NCBI RefSeq assembly: GCF_030272615.1
Contig: NC_081412.1
Coordinates: forward strand, 139,376,747 to 139,440,746
DNA from: Cryptomeria japonica
Lineage: Eukaryota > Streptophyta > Pinopsida > Cupressales > Cupressaceae
Length of the DNA: 64,000 nucleotides
Direction: 5' to 3'
Positions 11,083-22,831 of the stretch are shown here, one piece after another. The notes beneath the pieces are model-generated. The model ran no database searches and was not told the origin of the DNA. It saw nothing but the letters and a program-made list of their open reading frames with translations. Position numbers and translations under genes: made by a program. Within the stretch, counting starts at the first letter, position 1, and each line of letters opens with the position of its first letter.

Positions 11083-12430
11083 TCAATATGCTAACTGGTC
11101 AGCAATAACTTGATCTTTGATAGCTTTTCTATCAACATACTCAATATAAAACTCGCTCAAGATCATAACCCATTTTGCTAATCTTTCTGTTAATGGTGCT
11201 TTGCTGCAAAGGTATTTTAATGGATCTATTTTGGCTATCAACTTGACTGAGTGAGTTAGCATATAGTGTTGTAATTTTTGGGATGCAAACACTACAACTA
11301 AGCATGCTTTCTCAATAGGTGAGTATTTGAGCTTGTATCCCACTAAGGTTTTGTTGATGTAATATGTGGCTCATTCCTTCCCTTCATGATCTTGTTGTCC
11401 TAGTAGAGCTCCCAATGATACATCAATGGCTGATATGTGAAGCAAAAATGGCTTGCCTTCAATTGGCTACATTAACATAGGTGGATTCATCAGATATTCT
11501 TTTATCTTGTCAAAGGCTTGTTCACATTTGTCATCCCATTTGAAAGGAACATTTTTGTGCAATAGATGAGTAAAGGGATGACACCTACTAGCTAATTGAG
11601 CATTTGATGGATTGGATTCTTCCTTGAAGAGACTGGAGTTGACTGATATTTTTTAAAGATTCCATTTCCATGATTGCCTTTACTTTTAGCCAGTTCTAAT
11701 TCTATCCCTCGCGCTGAAACAATATATACTTCCCAGAAGCTTGCCAGATGTGACTCCAAAAGCGCATTTCTTTGGATTTAGTCGTAGCTTGTATTTTTTT
11801 TATTGATCAAAGATCTAACCCAAGATTTCTAGATGTGCTTCTCTAGTGTATGATTTTTCCAATAAGTCATCAACATAATCTTCCATAAAGGTGTGCATCA
11901 TATCATGGAAAATTGTTGTCATCACTCTCTGGTATGTAGCCCCTGCATTATTAAGTCCAAAATGCATGGATTTCCATCAAAAAGTGCCCCAAGTACATGT
12001 AAAATACGTCTTCTCATGATCTTTAGGTGCTATTTTGATTTTATTATACCTTGAGAAACCATCCATTAGAGAAAACATGACATGTTCGGATATTAATTTT
12101 ACAATGATGTCCATGTTTGGTAAAGGAAAGTCTTCCTTTAGGCGCATTTTATTGAGATCTTTAATAAATGTGCATACCCTGATTCTTTTGTGTGGCTTGA
12201 AAACATGAACTATATTTGATAGCCACTTTGGATATGCTATAGGCCTGATAAACCCCACATCCAGTAGTTTCCTCAATTCTACTTTAACAAGTAAATCTAT
12301 GTGAGGATGAATTTTTCTTAGCTTATGTTTTACTAGTTTAGCTCCTGGAGAGACATTTAAATGATGCATTATAAGATCTGGATCTATCCCTGGCATGTTT
12401 GCATATGACCAGGCAAAGTTTATTTATCTC
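11083..12430 (-). pseudogene. Reverse transcriptase and RNase H of element A
   Basis: The minus-strand frame at 11977-12396 encodes the RT fingers and palm (LRKLLDVGFIRPIAYPKWLSN; FSLMDGFSRYNKIKIAPKDH). The YVDD catalytic box lies at 11866-11877, after a stop. The frame at 11083-11343 is the RT-linked RNase H C-terminal part (YSPIEKACLVVVFASQKLQHY). It copies element RNA into DNA and removes the RNA strand. Compared with B, CTDF.DLNKACPKD has become CTFIKDLNKMRLKED and several stops separate the motifs, so it is inactive. The whole is about the normal length for the family. Confidence 0.88.
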
Positions 12431-13831
12431 TTCTTAAAAAACTTATTATAGCTTTCTTTTCTTACTCTGATAATGATGTTGTGGGATGTAAAATCTTGGG
12501 ATTGTCGATGTACCAATGTTGACTTCTTCTGTAGGCTCAATCAATATAGAAGATCTTTCCCAATAATATTCAGGAAGAGTGTCAAATGTCCCATCCTCTG
12601 GCACCTCAAAGTTGTTTTTAACCATCTGATACGTCCTTTCTTTTTACTTTTCCTTGATCTAATGTTGTCATTAAATAGTTTTCAACATTAGACCTGATAT
12701 TTGTTTTTTGTTTTTTTTTTACTTTTCCAACTAAGAGATTCAACACCCCCTTGCCTAGAAGATGCATTAGCGAAGTCACTGGTGGAAGTTGTTTTAGGTT
12801 CTACTATATTGAGATATAGGGCAATGGCATGATCGTTCGGGAAGGTATCTATCTCAATGGGTCCATTGTTTTCCCAGTCAATAAGTTCAAGGTGCATCAA
12901 AGGTAAAGGATCATCAGATTATTGTGTCAAAGGCATTAAAGCTCATAATGAAGAGATCAAAGTCTTCAATGATTATTTCTAGGTCCAAGATATTACCCTC
13001 CTCAGAATGACCTCTTGCAATTAGTTATTGATCGTCCTTGATGGAGTCAAAATCAATAGATTATGATTCTAATTCAAGTGGTTTGTACTCTGACATTTGT
13101 CCTTCATACGAGTGAACTAAATTGACATAAACATCTTTTGCATAACATGAGTATTTAGAGGATTATTCAGAATGATATGAATCCCATTCCCACTCATTGG
13201 AATTTTTTTCACTAGAAGCTCGCAATCTGAGGATTTGATCATAGAGGTTGTGAGCAGCTTATTCTCTCTTTATAGCAAGTTATTCCAGTTTTCTTTCCTC
13301 TACCTCTTCGTGTTGCTTGTGAGTTGCTTCTTCTACAGGTTGTTTGCAAATTGCTTCTTCTTGTTGTTTGCATGTGGCTTCTTCTTCTCTCATAATGGCA
13401 TGTTCTTCTTGTTTTTCATTCACTTTCCTCTTCTTGTTGTCTGTGAGTTGCTTCTTCTTCTTGTTGATCCAGATTGCTCTTTCCAAACCCCAATCCTGAT
13501 TTTCCTTTAGCATGTTGAGAAGGAGGTTGTATGGGTTCTAAGATACCTTCTTTTCTTTTTTCTACAGGACCATTGCCGAAATATCCTATTTTTTACATGA
13601 TATCATATCATTTTCCATATTGCTCTATTCGAATGTCGACTTTGTTAACCTTTGGTTGAAATTCTTCTTCATCTTTGTGTGTGGGGGAAAAAGTGACACT
13701 AAGCAAACATGCCCTAATCTCACTTTCAATCACACACTTGTGGAATACGAAAGAGCCTAGAGGTATCACACAATTGGCTACTTCTTTTTGTGGAAGAGAG
13801 AGCCACGGGCTACCTATTAGGATTTCTATTC
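12431..13831 (-). pseudogene. Protease-RT linker of element A with G-patch
   Basis: A G-patch-like motif lies at about 13480-13640 on the minus strand: GYFGNGPVEKRKEGILEPIQ followed by SGLGFGKSNL. It is the equivalent of 37292-37431 in element B. Next comes a Glu/Gln/Lys-rich stretch (13280-13513, with repeated ATHKQ/AICKQ-type units), and then a segment (12688-12900) whose LIDWENNGP and NDHAIALYL match the linker before RT in B. The upstream part adjoins the solo LTR at 13838. Several stops are present. The G-patch presumably binds RNA or a helicase partner, but that is family knowledge, not shown here. Confidence 0.65.
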
Positions 13832-13837
13832 CTTTGT

Positions 13838-15351
13838 TGCAAATGATAGATAGAATGATGCAAGTTCAATTCCCAACCCCAAAGTGCAAGTATGAACTAA
13901 TAACAAGATTTGCAAAATTGAACTTAAATAATGGAAAGCTATAAACACAAGGATAAAAGGAGAATATAGATGTGTACCTGGGGTTAAAATCTGAGTGAAA
14001 ATGTTCGGGATGGGGGCGTGGGCGCCACTGTCCTGATTCTGCCCCTGAAACTGCTCTTGAAACTGCTGTTTTGCAACCTGAAAAGCTATCAAAAATGCTG
14101 AAAATTGTTGTCTGACAGAAGGACCAGGGCACCCAGCGCCCCTGTCCCAGGGACCAGGGCACCCAGTGCTCCTGTCCTGGTAGGACCAGGGTGCCCCACA
14201 CCCCTGTCCTGGTCTTTTGCTCTGCAATTTGGTGTGTTGTTCTGTCTCAGTCTGCTTCCGTCGGATCTGCAACTTGCGGCGTCGTCCGAATCCCGAAACC
14301 TGCACTTATATCTGAAAAGGGTATGGTGGGCAGCTATATAGGGTTTTGCCTTAGTCAAACCCCCGCTTTGGTGATTTCCACCTCCACGAATAGCCAAGTT
14401 GTGTAGTAAAATTTGTGTGTGCAGACCTTGTGTGTGTGCAAGATCCTAAAATGCAAGTAAGCAAACTAGAGCAACCTAGAAAGTAAACCCTAATTGCTTG
14501 TAAATGATAATGTAAATGCTCCAAATCAAGATGCAAAGTGATCTAAAGCATGAATACAAATGATATGATGAAGCTTATGCAAAGACATGAAAACAACATG
14601 AAATCATACCCAACCCCAAGGGAGGGGTACAAGCCAATCTTCAGTCGGTAATCCCCTATTGCTCTTCAATGTCTTCAAAGCCCTAAATGGATGAATGAAA
14701 TTGATGAATACTTGATGGATGGATGTTGAATGTTGTTGAAGTCTTCAAAGATCTGCTCTTTCGCCGCATAGAAGGTCCTTGAAAACCAAAATTCTGGATC
14801 CTTTCAAATGAAGAAAGAGAGCTCTTATATATGAAACCCTAGGTCTTAATTTCAACTTTTGGCCGACCTAGAGATTGAATCTCCTACCAATTTCTTGGGG
14901 TTAAGCTTTATTTTATGATTGGATCGTGCTCCTAAAATTTCGGGAAAAATGTCCGGGACCATGTGCACGGCGGGCGCCATGGTCCTGACAACTTTTCACC
15001 AAATTTTCAGGGCCGTCAGATATGATGATTTTAGAGTGAATCCCGAAGTTACAGCTGATTTCAAGATGTTTTGACCCTCGAAATCAAGCCCCCAAGTTCA
15101 AAATAGGACCTAATTAGGGTTTTTGATTAAATGATGTATTGGAGGAATAAATTGAAAAGGGCACACTTTAATGAAAGGGCCCAACTTTATGATGTGGGAG
15201 ATGATAAAATAGAACCTTAGACCTAATTAATTTAATTAATTAAGTGCTAAAGGGGCAATGCAATGCAAAATGCAAAATGCACCAAGGCGGGTGCTAAACT
15301 AGGTGTGAAATTGTACCACCCTAGCAAGTGCGTACAATTTACGATGCTACA
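13838..15351 (-). mobile_element. Solo LTR inserted between protease and G-patch of element A
   Basis: A 1.5-kb insertion with ends TGCAAATGAT and CGATGCTACA on the plus strand, flanked by CTTTGT at 13832-13837 and 15352-15357. The repeat is 6 bp, or 5 bp (CTTTG) if the first T belongs to the element. The pol frame continues across it (LQWLYK to IEILIG). There is no coding domain inside. At 14110-14215 it holds three GC-rich units of about 32 bp (GGACCAGGGCACCCAGCGCC and variants) that create long chance frames on both strands; a related word recurs near 14953. The strand call follows the TGTAGC start on the minus strand and is tentative. Confidence 0.75.
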
Positions 15352-15357
15352 CTTTGT

Positions 15358-16060
15358 ATAACCATTGTAAAACATATTTATCCTTAGTTTCCTTATATAG
15401 ATTCCTTGCTTTGACAAATGATCCATCAAGTATTTTAAGTGGTTTTGAGGCTAGTTGATGCCTTGATGTCAATGGCTTTCCATATGATTTTGAAGAGAAT
15501 GGTAAATCTTGTAATGAAAATTCTCCTACCCCTTTGTCTTTTTGTTGCACCTTTTTCTCAAAACTTTCCAAGATTGAGGCAAACACCTTGTCTTTGGGTG
15601 ATGCACTAGAAGAAGATGCTTCTTTATTGTGTGGAACAATAACCTCTTGCACTGGTTTCAAATTATTGCAATATTGAAAAGGATTTGAGTCTGCTGAAAT
15701 TGTGATCTCTTGTCCATTGTAGGGAAACTTTAGGCATTGGTGGTAAGTTGAAGGAATACCTTGCATGTTGTGGATCCATGGTCTTCCCAAAATTATATTG
15801 TAAGATAATTTCAGGTCCAAAACTTGACACATTGTATCTTTTTGTATGGTTCCTACTCTGATCGGAAACATTTTGATTCCCTTGGAGGGACATTCTTCTT
15901 CATAATAAGCTTTTATTGTGATCTTTTTGCAGGATCGGTTGCATGTTCGGAATAGCCAAAGGCACGAACAAGACTTAATAAGCAAATATTTAGGCCAGCT
16001 CCTCCATCTATTAGGACACGTTTAACTTGTGTTTTATGGATAAGAACTTCAATATGCAAT
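15358..16060 (-). pseudogene. Aspartic protease of element A
   Basis: A retropepsin that would cut the Gag-Pol polyprotein. The active-site stretch VLIDGGAGLNIC is encoded at about 15985-16025. The frame at 15347-15985 continues with the post-active-site segment, including ILGRPWIHNMQGIPSTYHQC, nearly identical in plan to element B. A frameshift separates the two parts and the C-terminal end is cut by the solo LTR at 15351. DGG in place of the classical D-S/T-G is shared by A and B, so it is a family trait rather than damage. Confidence 0.82.
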
Positions 16061-16383
16061 GGAGTCTTTTATGGATGTTGTAACGACATGTCATCATCTT
16101 CAGTGAAGGATAGGAAATGAGGCACTGTTAGGTGTCCCAACATAGTTTGGAATTGATCAACAAATAGGTCTTTGGGGACTATGGTATCTACTAGAGCTCT
16201 TTCTAAAATCTCTTTTATGTGTGTGTGACAGTTTTAAAATATCTAAAATTGTTATTTGCATGGGGGTCTTCTGCAATTGGTCTACTATATTATACTATTT
16301 AGAAGTGGATGGTGTGTTGGATGTAGAACCCAGCAAAGTGACCTTAGCAAGTTACTTCTCGGGATGGCATGTGCAGGTTCCAC

Positions 16384-17945
16384 TTATTGCTTTTCCTTGA
16401 CTATAATAACATTGACCACATTATCATGTGTGTGAGCATAGTTCATTTTCTCTTTACCTTTGTTATTCGGTGGTGTTGAGGTTTCTCCCTTTTCGTAATT
16501 TGGTAATGGAGTTTTGAATGAAATGTGTGATTTGTTTGTTGCATGCCCATCCATGGTTATGACCTCATTTTCTATCAAGTCTTGAATGACATGTTTCAAT
16601 TGTTGACAATCATTTGTTTTATGTCCTTTACTTCGATGATAATCACAATAATGATTGTCATTTCACCATGCAAGTTTTACCTTTGGCTTGAAATCTCTTG
16701 TTTTTGGTAATGCAATCAATTTATTTGCAAGGAGTGTTTTCAATGTTGATTCGAGTGGTTCACCAATAGGTGTGAATTTTCTGCAAAAAGTAGTGAAATG
16801 TGTTTTAGGTTTATTATTATTTTGACTAACTGACATTGTGTGACTTGATAGATTGAATATAGGTTGCTTTGGTTTTAAATTGTTAGAATCCACTATCCCA
16901 TCATTCACAATGTTTCTATTCCTATTCCAAAACTTGGGTTTGCCAGTGTCGTTATTAGTGTTGTTGGAAGAATTAGCTCCTTTATAAAATTTTAACACTC
17001 CTTTATTAACCAAATCTTCCTCAATCTTGATTCCATTTTCAATCATCTTGTCAAAACTTGGTGGACATTTCAATTTGAGTCTATAACTCATTTCCTCATT
17101 TAGATTGTCAATGAAAATGTCCATCTTTTCGTTATCAGGCACAAGACAAGGATATCTTGCAAACAATCATCTCCACCTTTGTAAAAATGTCATGAATGGT
17201 TCTCCATTTTTCTATTTTGTGTTGCACAAGTCCAACATGGTTATCTCATGTTGGATGTTATATGAGTATTGAGATACAAACTTATCCTCCAATTCGTCAA
17301 ATGTTCTAACGCGAGGTGGGAGTTTAGAGAACCACTCCATGGCTTGTCCACCAAAACTCTTTTGGAATAACGTCATTAGATAAGTGTCTTCATGGGAAAA
17401 ATTCATGCTCATTGTGCAAAATTCCCTCACGTGATCTTGCAGATCGGTTCTACAATTATATTTGTCATATTTAGGGATTTTGCAATTTGGAGGGAATGGT
17501 ATCATGTTTAGATTTCTCTCAAATGGATAAGGGCGGATATCTTGGAGCGAATACCTCTTTGTAGTTCCCATTTGCATATCTTGAATTTATGTTTGGAGTA
17601 CTTGTATTTGTTGAGAGAGCTAAAAGGGAATTATCGGCATTGTTCCTTGTTTTGTTGTCTCAGTTGTTCTGAATTCTTTCATTATGAGTTTTAGTATCCC
17701 TAGTATCGTTTCAGGTCTCACTTGTTCTTTCACTTTGTTTCAATCGTGTGACATCAAATTCGTGAGGCAACTTAACACCTTGGTGTGCTAAAATGAGGAA
17801 ATATTTCTTTATTCATTTCCAAGACCTTTTCCACAAATTTACCAAATTTTGGATCTTGTTGCGCTTCTTTGATAGTTTCTTCATTTATTTCCTCATCATC
17901 ATCATCTTGATTGTGGGATCTATAGAAAGGATTTTCATCAGCCAT
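16384..17945 (-). pseudogene. Gag of element A
   Basis: Gag forms the virus-like particle that packages element RNA. The likely start is the minus-strand ATG at 17943-17945 (MADENPFYRSHNQ), followed by an acidic N-terminus. The capsid-type domain occupies 17212-17577 (YPFERNLNMIPFPP; EDTYLMTLFQKSFGGQAMEWF) and continues in frame, after stops, at 16663-17166. The nucleocapsid-like CDYHRSKGHKTNDC at about 16620-16660 is a Cys/His knuckle equivalent to FCNYHRTKGHKTASC in B. At least four stops interrupt it. Confidence 0.85.
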
Positions 17946-18360
17946 CATAGGTTTTTGTTTTTGCTTCTACTATTTTTTGTTTCCTCTTCTAAATTTTGGT
18001 CAAAATTGGCATACAAGTGATTAGAAATTTAAGCTTTGATTTTGGGTATAAGTGCTAATTTAATGTGATTTAACCAAGTCAAATAGGAATGATCTAAAGC
18101 TTAGTATCATGATGAGGAATGATAAATTCCTGATAGAGAAACTATGCCAAAGATCTGATAGTGAGATGATGATTGTACACTTAGGACGATCTAATCTCAG
18201 CTACGTCTAAATATTTTCACTTATAAAACCAGGTTTTTCCTTCTTTATAACTGATCTGATGATGGAAGAAATGAATTATACTTGGAAAAGGGTGTCCAAA
18301 TCTAGGTTTAATTTCCTGTGAAATGTTTTTGTTTCTCCTCTGTCTAAGGTGTAAATGAAC

Positions 18361-18740
18361 AGATACGCTAGACTTTTTAACCAATGCACTAGACTGTTTA
18401 ACTAATCCACTAGACTGAAACATAGATGCACTACATTGCCTTATCAATGCGCTAATCTATTTTGATAATACACTAAATCGGGTTTATGTGTAATGCAATA
18501 TTGTTTTCGCGATGCACTAATCTAGGGTCTATGTGTGCTACTCTATGATATGAATATGCTATTTTGTGATAGCAGAGTGTTAATCTATAATACAAGTGTG
18601 CTAAAATGTGGTTTGTATACGCTACTATTTAATTTCAATGTGTTTTCTTGAGGTATCAATACGGCTAAATGTGGTCTGAATATGCTAGTATTTGGTTTCA
18701 ATGCACTATTCTATGTCTGTGATGCGCTAAACTATTATGT
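18361..18740 (-). repeat. Word array 1 in the leader of element A
   Basis: Roughly 17 words of the type TTAGCGC/TTAGTGC/TAGCGTA on the minus strand (GCGCTAA, GCACTAG on plus), spaced 15-35 bp apart. Same core as the array at 4813-5215, which is on the opposite strand. Confidence 0.7.
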
Positions 18741-19837
18741 ATAGTTCAATCTGAACCCATTTGGTAGTTTGAAGTTTAGTTTTGATTGAATTTGAGGGTG
18801 TTTCTATAGATGATATTTCTAATTAATGATTTAAAAACACATAAGACAATGTTCAAGCAATTATTTTTGTTTTGTCCTAAATTCTAAACACGAAGTGTAT
18901 GTTCAAGGATCAAACAAAGCCCAAGATTTCCATGGGTTTGCACAAAGAAAATACTTCAAGAATTTCTATCCTAAGGAGGCGGATACAATGTGATAACTCA
19001 ACCCACAGCCTGGAATCTCCATAGCGCAAGTGTAAACACCTTAAGGGGGATGTCCACTTTTGTCATTGTCGAAAGGTGGCAGATAGGGGCCTCCAAGACT
19101 AGAAGGATAACCCGATCACCCTCTCATCAAAAGACTACAAGTAGTCTATACAAAGACAAATACTTTTGCCTCTCCTCCAAGGAGCCAAATGGTGAGTGTC
19201 TTAGGGGAAAAACCGGTTACCCTTGCATTAAAATTATCACACCAAGGCCTATAAAGGTGGCTTCTATTCTAACGGTACTATTAAGGGCATTCGTCTAATG
19301 CGTTGGGATATAAACTCAAATAAGAGGTCTCCCTGCCTTGAAAACAAAGCTTTGATATACTCAAAGATATAGAGGAGAGCTATTCCCAAGCACTGTCATT
19401 GACCTCAATTTTCATCAAAATCACTTTTATTTTATTGTGGGTTAGATGAACTTGGCATTAGTTGTTCCCACTTGGGTCGTTCCCCTCTCACCCATCCTTA
19501 TGGGCTAATCGGGAGGACGGGCCCGCTAAAGATATTGCACTACTTGAAATGAATGATTCGATGAGTCTGGTTTTCTAATCACCCAATGAAGGGGAGAGCA
19601 ACTCACCTATCATCTCAGACACATAAGACATGATGTTTATTGATCCCCTAATTATACTATGTGCCTAAATCAAACAAAGAAATGTAATACTCCAAGGCTC
19701 CAAACAATGTTAGTAGTTTCACATAGAGGTATTTGATTGTGTAATGTTTTTCAATAGTAGTCTCTGGCAGCATAAAAGTACCTACAAAATAGAAGGGTGC
19801 AAATTACTCTCTGGAAGTGAAAGAGCTAAAACAAATC

Positions 19838-20290
19838 ATCTAAGTGCTAGTTTGTGCTACAAATGCACTATTTTGTGAAACCAAAATGCTAATCTATAAA
19901 AGCAAAGCACTAATCTATGAAATCAATATGCTAATCTGTAAAAGCAAATTGCTAATCTATGAAAGTGAAACACTAATCTGTGAAACCAAAACGCTAATAT
20001 GTAAAAGCAAAGCGCTAATTTGTGAAAGTGAAACGCTAATCTGTAAAAGAAAAATGCTAATCTTGGAAAAGAAAAATGCTAATTTGTAAAAGAAAAGCGT
20101 TAATCTGTAATAGCAAAGCTCTAATCTGTGAAAGCGAAATGCTAATCTGTAAAAGAAAAACGCTAATCTAGAAAAGCAAAATGCTAATATGGAAAAGCAA
20201 AATGCTAATCTAGATGATATATACACCGGTTCAGAAGCTTATTGTGCCAAACTTAGTCACCAAAATGCTAGATTGGGTCTTCAGATGCAC
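19838..20290 (-). repeat. Word array 2 in the leader of element A, nearly tandem
   Basis: About 20 units of 18-20 bp such as GCGCTAATCTGTGAAAGC on the plus strand, more regular than array 1. The minus-strand core is again TTAGCGC/TTAGCGT. The open frames on both strands here arise because the unit length is close to 18 and lacks stops in those frames; they are not genes. Confidence 0.8.
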
Positions 20291-20337
20291 CTATCAAGAA
20301 AACATACCAAAAAAGATATTAAAATTTTGGGGCTTGC

Positions 20338-20355
20338 GCCCCACGATGGGCACCA
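20338..20355 (-). promoter_or_regulatory. Primer-binding site of element A
   Basis: Eight bases inside the 5' LTR the minus strand reads TGGTGCCCATCGTGGGGC, a TGG-initial sequence expected to pair with the 3' end of a tRNA and prime reverse transcription. I do not assign the tRNA. Element B uses a different sequence. Confidence 0.75.
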
Positions 20356-20362
20356 AAAATAA

Positions 20363-21279
20363 TGTAGTGTAATTTTTTTTTTGTATTAACTCATTAAATC
20401 AGGCATTGAACACCACATTCAATGAAACATTACGAGAGAGAGTAAAACAAAATAAACTAATTAGAAAACTCCCTCGAATCGTCCCATTGTTCTCTATTCT
20501 TAGCGACCTTGTGGGTTTAGATAATGGTTCTCATATGCATGATCGTAAGATGACTACCTAAGAAACGAGAGTGAAATGATGCAATTCTATAATCTAGATT
20601 ATGATGTGCAATTTTAAATTATCATGATAGTTATTTTAAGAATGCAATGTGTGTCATTACCAAAATGCAATGATCATATTGATATGCTAAATTATGATGC
20701 TAAAAACTATGAGAATGCTTTCAAGAATGCTACTAATGATACTAAGATTGCTAAAATTGCTAAGGTTCCTCTCATGACTAAGAAGAGAACTATTTATAGA
20801 TTTTCCAAAGCCAAAGTTGAGGTGGCAAGATTCAATGGTGAGGATTTGATCTGGAGAGATCAACAGTTAAAAATTTGGACATGTGGCAAACATGCCATGT
20901 GTCCTCAAGAGAAGATAACCAGCCCACAAGAGGTTAGGATGAGGAAGTTGGAGGAGATAGGGTTACTTAAACCCATGGTTAGGTTGGGTGGGTTAGGATA
21001 GAAGGTGGTTAGGTTAGGTGGTTAAAGGTTAGGACACATATGCCCAAATTTGAATTAAAAATTCAAATTTAATGGTGATGAATAACTAAATAAACAAATT
21101 TATTAAATTTGCTTATTTATTTAGAAAAATAGAAGAAATGAATTAAGGTGGCAGGAATTAGAAATAATGAACTATATAAATAAATTATTAAATTCATTTA
21201 TATAGTAGAGGAATAAAAGATTTAATTAAATAACTTCGTATTTAATCAATTATCTCCAAACCAATTTTTGGTGTATACA
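20363..21279 (-). repeat. 5' LTR of element A
   Basis: 917 bp with TG/CA termini, the fuller copy of the pair. Its minus strand begins TGTATACACC and ends TTACACTACA. A TATATAAAT-like box is on the minus strand at 21195-21203. The 125-codon plus-strand frame at 20624-21001 lies inside the LTR and opposite to its transcription; I treat it as chance. Confidence 0.93.
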
Positions 21280-21284
21280 TCATC
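21280..21284. repeat. Right target-site duplication of element A
   Basis: TCATC, identical to 1892-1896. Confidence 0.9.
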
Positions 21285-22831
21285 AAATGCATGACCACTC
21301 TGAATGCCAACCCTTGGAATGTAAAATTCAGCAACATATTAAAATTGGTATCATTCAAATAAGTGACAATAAATTGCACCTTTGTCCTATCCTTTCTAAA
21401 TAACACTTATTTCTATAATGTTGCTCCTCGCTATGTGGCATTAGTATCTCTATATGGGGGTCCACTTTTATTCATGGTGGTACAATCTCAAGTGCAACCA
21501 TTCTATTTCTAACATAAGAAACATAAGAGTTTCCTGTGTGGTTGTCCTTGACTACATAGTAGGGGACATGGATAAGTTATTTTAAGGAATGCATCCTTGC
21601 TTGAATATCCCCTCTCCCTTTTCTTGGGAAGTGTGCATCCTTGTTTAAGTATATCCTCTCCTTCTCTTATGTTAATCCTTTTTTAAGTATACTCTCTCAT
21701 TATCTTGTGTGTATCCTTGTTTAAGGATCTCCTTCCTTCATAAAAATAGGTATCCTTAAACAAGGATCCACCCCTCTTTGCCTTTTTGATATTTGTGTAA
21801 CCTTGTTAAGAACCCCCTTACTCTTGTTGCAAGATGCTCCTTTACAATATTCTCTTTCTCACTTAAATATTTGCATCCTCCATAAGGATCTTCTTCCTAG
21901 TTTGAAATGTTGTCTTCACAATCTGATTCCCTTTAACATCCTCAAATTAATATGGTTTAAAGCTTGGTACAGAAGAGATATCAAAGATAAGGAAATTTTC
22001 AAGGCAACATATGACAAGGTTTGGATAGACCTTCTACACTTCGGGCTTCCTCGGAGCCCAGGTGGGTATACCTTTGTGAATTAAATTCACACTTTCGAAC
22101 ATAAACCCACAACAAACCAGTCCAGAAAACCAGTGGATTTATTCACCTTGAAATCAACTGAAAACAAAGGATAGAAATTGTACTTAATCTCAGTATTTCG
22201 ATAAACAACTTCAGTTAATACCAGTGCCTTATCCAAGGTCACAGAGTCATCTAAACTTAGATAAAACTCCTTAAACAACACATCTTTATATTACCCATCG
22301 GTTTGGTTTCTATTAATCCTTATATATGCCTGACACATACGAGAATTCAAGCATTCCAAACTAAGCTATGGTCCTCAGAATTCATAGTTCCTCCCAAAGA
22401 AATTACTGGTATGAGTGATATTGCGTATTTAATTTCCCTCCTAAAGAGAAAAGCTAACAAGCACTTATACTAAAATTGCCTTGCAATTCCATTCAAACGG
22501 AACAACCCTTGATTATTCAGAATGAAAACAGTAAATAAAGTCATGAATAAACTTGAAGACAACACAAAGCTTTACTCAAAACTGATGGCCTGTATATTGA
22601 TATTCAGTTCAAGAAAAATTACAATAAATTCTTATTCTCCATTAAACTTAGAAAAGCTTAGATAAATTTCTGCAGCGTTTTCTTACAAAAATTTTGTGAT
22701 CTCCCTTCCTCTAGTCCTGGTATCCATTTATAACAACATGGATGCACAAAGCTTTGGACCTTTCAAGGAGAGTTTGTTACAATTATTTCTTTTCAAAAAT
22801 TAAGAGGTTACAAATTTTCCGCAAAAAACAG
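21285..22831. other. Unassigned DNA between element A and the long minus-strand ORF
   Basis: No gene recognised. The part up to about 22080 contains pyrimidine-rich repeats of CCTTGTTTAAGTAT type and a hairpin (21713-21767). From 22085 to 22831 it may be the 3' untranslated part of the minus-strand ORF, but no end motif or terminal repeat is visible. Confidence 0.4.
21713..21767. repeat. Perfect 16-bp inverted repeat
   Basis: ATCCTTGTTTAAGGAT at 21713-21728 and its reverse complement at 21752-21767, with a 23-bp loop. It could form a stem in either strand. It stands within a run of related CCTTGTTTAAG words. Confidence 0.8.

Larger units (their letters stand above)
17946..20337 (-). other. 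Leader region of element A between PBS and gag
   Basis: About 2.4 kb with no convincing gene. It contains two clusters of the element-specific TTAGCGC word and, between them (18960-19520), a segment whose minus strand resembles the leader of element B at 32361-32460: a pyrimidine-rich CCCG-ATY-GGCCC stretch followed by a purine-rich GGGAGAAAG-like stretch. The conserved position suggests a functional leader, perhaps for packaging or splicing, but this is inference. Confidence 0.5.
1897..21279 (-). mobile_element. Element A: degraded Tat-lineage Ty3/gypsy retrotransposon
   Basis: A 19.4-kb minus-strand LTR retrotransposon. It has LTRs with TG/CA ends, matching 5-bp TSDs, a primer-binding site inside the right LTR and a purine tract inside the left one. 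Read on the minus strand, the order is gag, protease, G-patch, RT, RNase H, second RNase H, integrase, then a 5.5-kb 3' region with remains of an antisense gene on the plus strand. Two RNase H domains between RT and integrase are diagnostic of the Tat/Ogre group. Many stops and frameshifts, plus two solo-LTR insertions, show it is dead and fairly old. The LTRs look about 90% identical by eye outside one large deletion. Confidence 0.93.

Noticed and set aside
13826-14406. Five overlapping frames on both strands up to 159 codons
   Set aside because: All arise from the GC-rich repeats of the solo LTR 13838-15351 and have no counterpart in element B.
19838-20290. CRISPR-like appearance of regularly spaced GCGCTAATCTGTGAAAG units
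   Set aside because: Units are adjacent and degenerate with no unique spacers, and the context is a plant LTR retrotransposon leader.
20624-21001. 125-codon plus-strand ORF
   Set aside because: It lies within the LTR of element A, opposite to its transcription, and the other LTR carries a deletion across it; no family motif.
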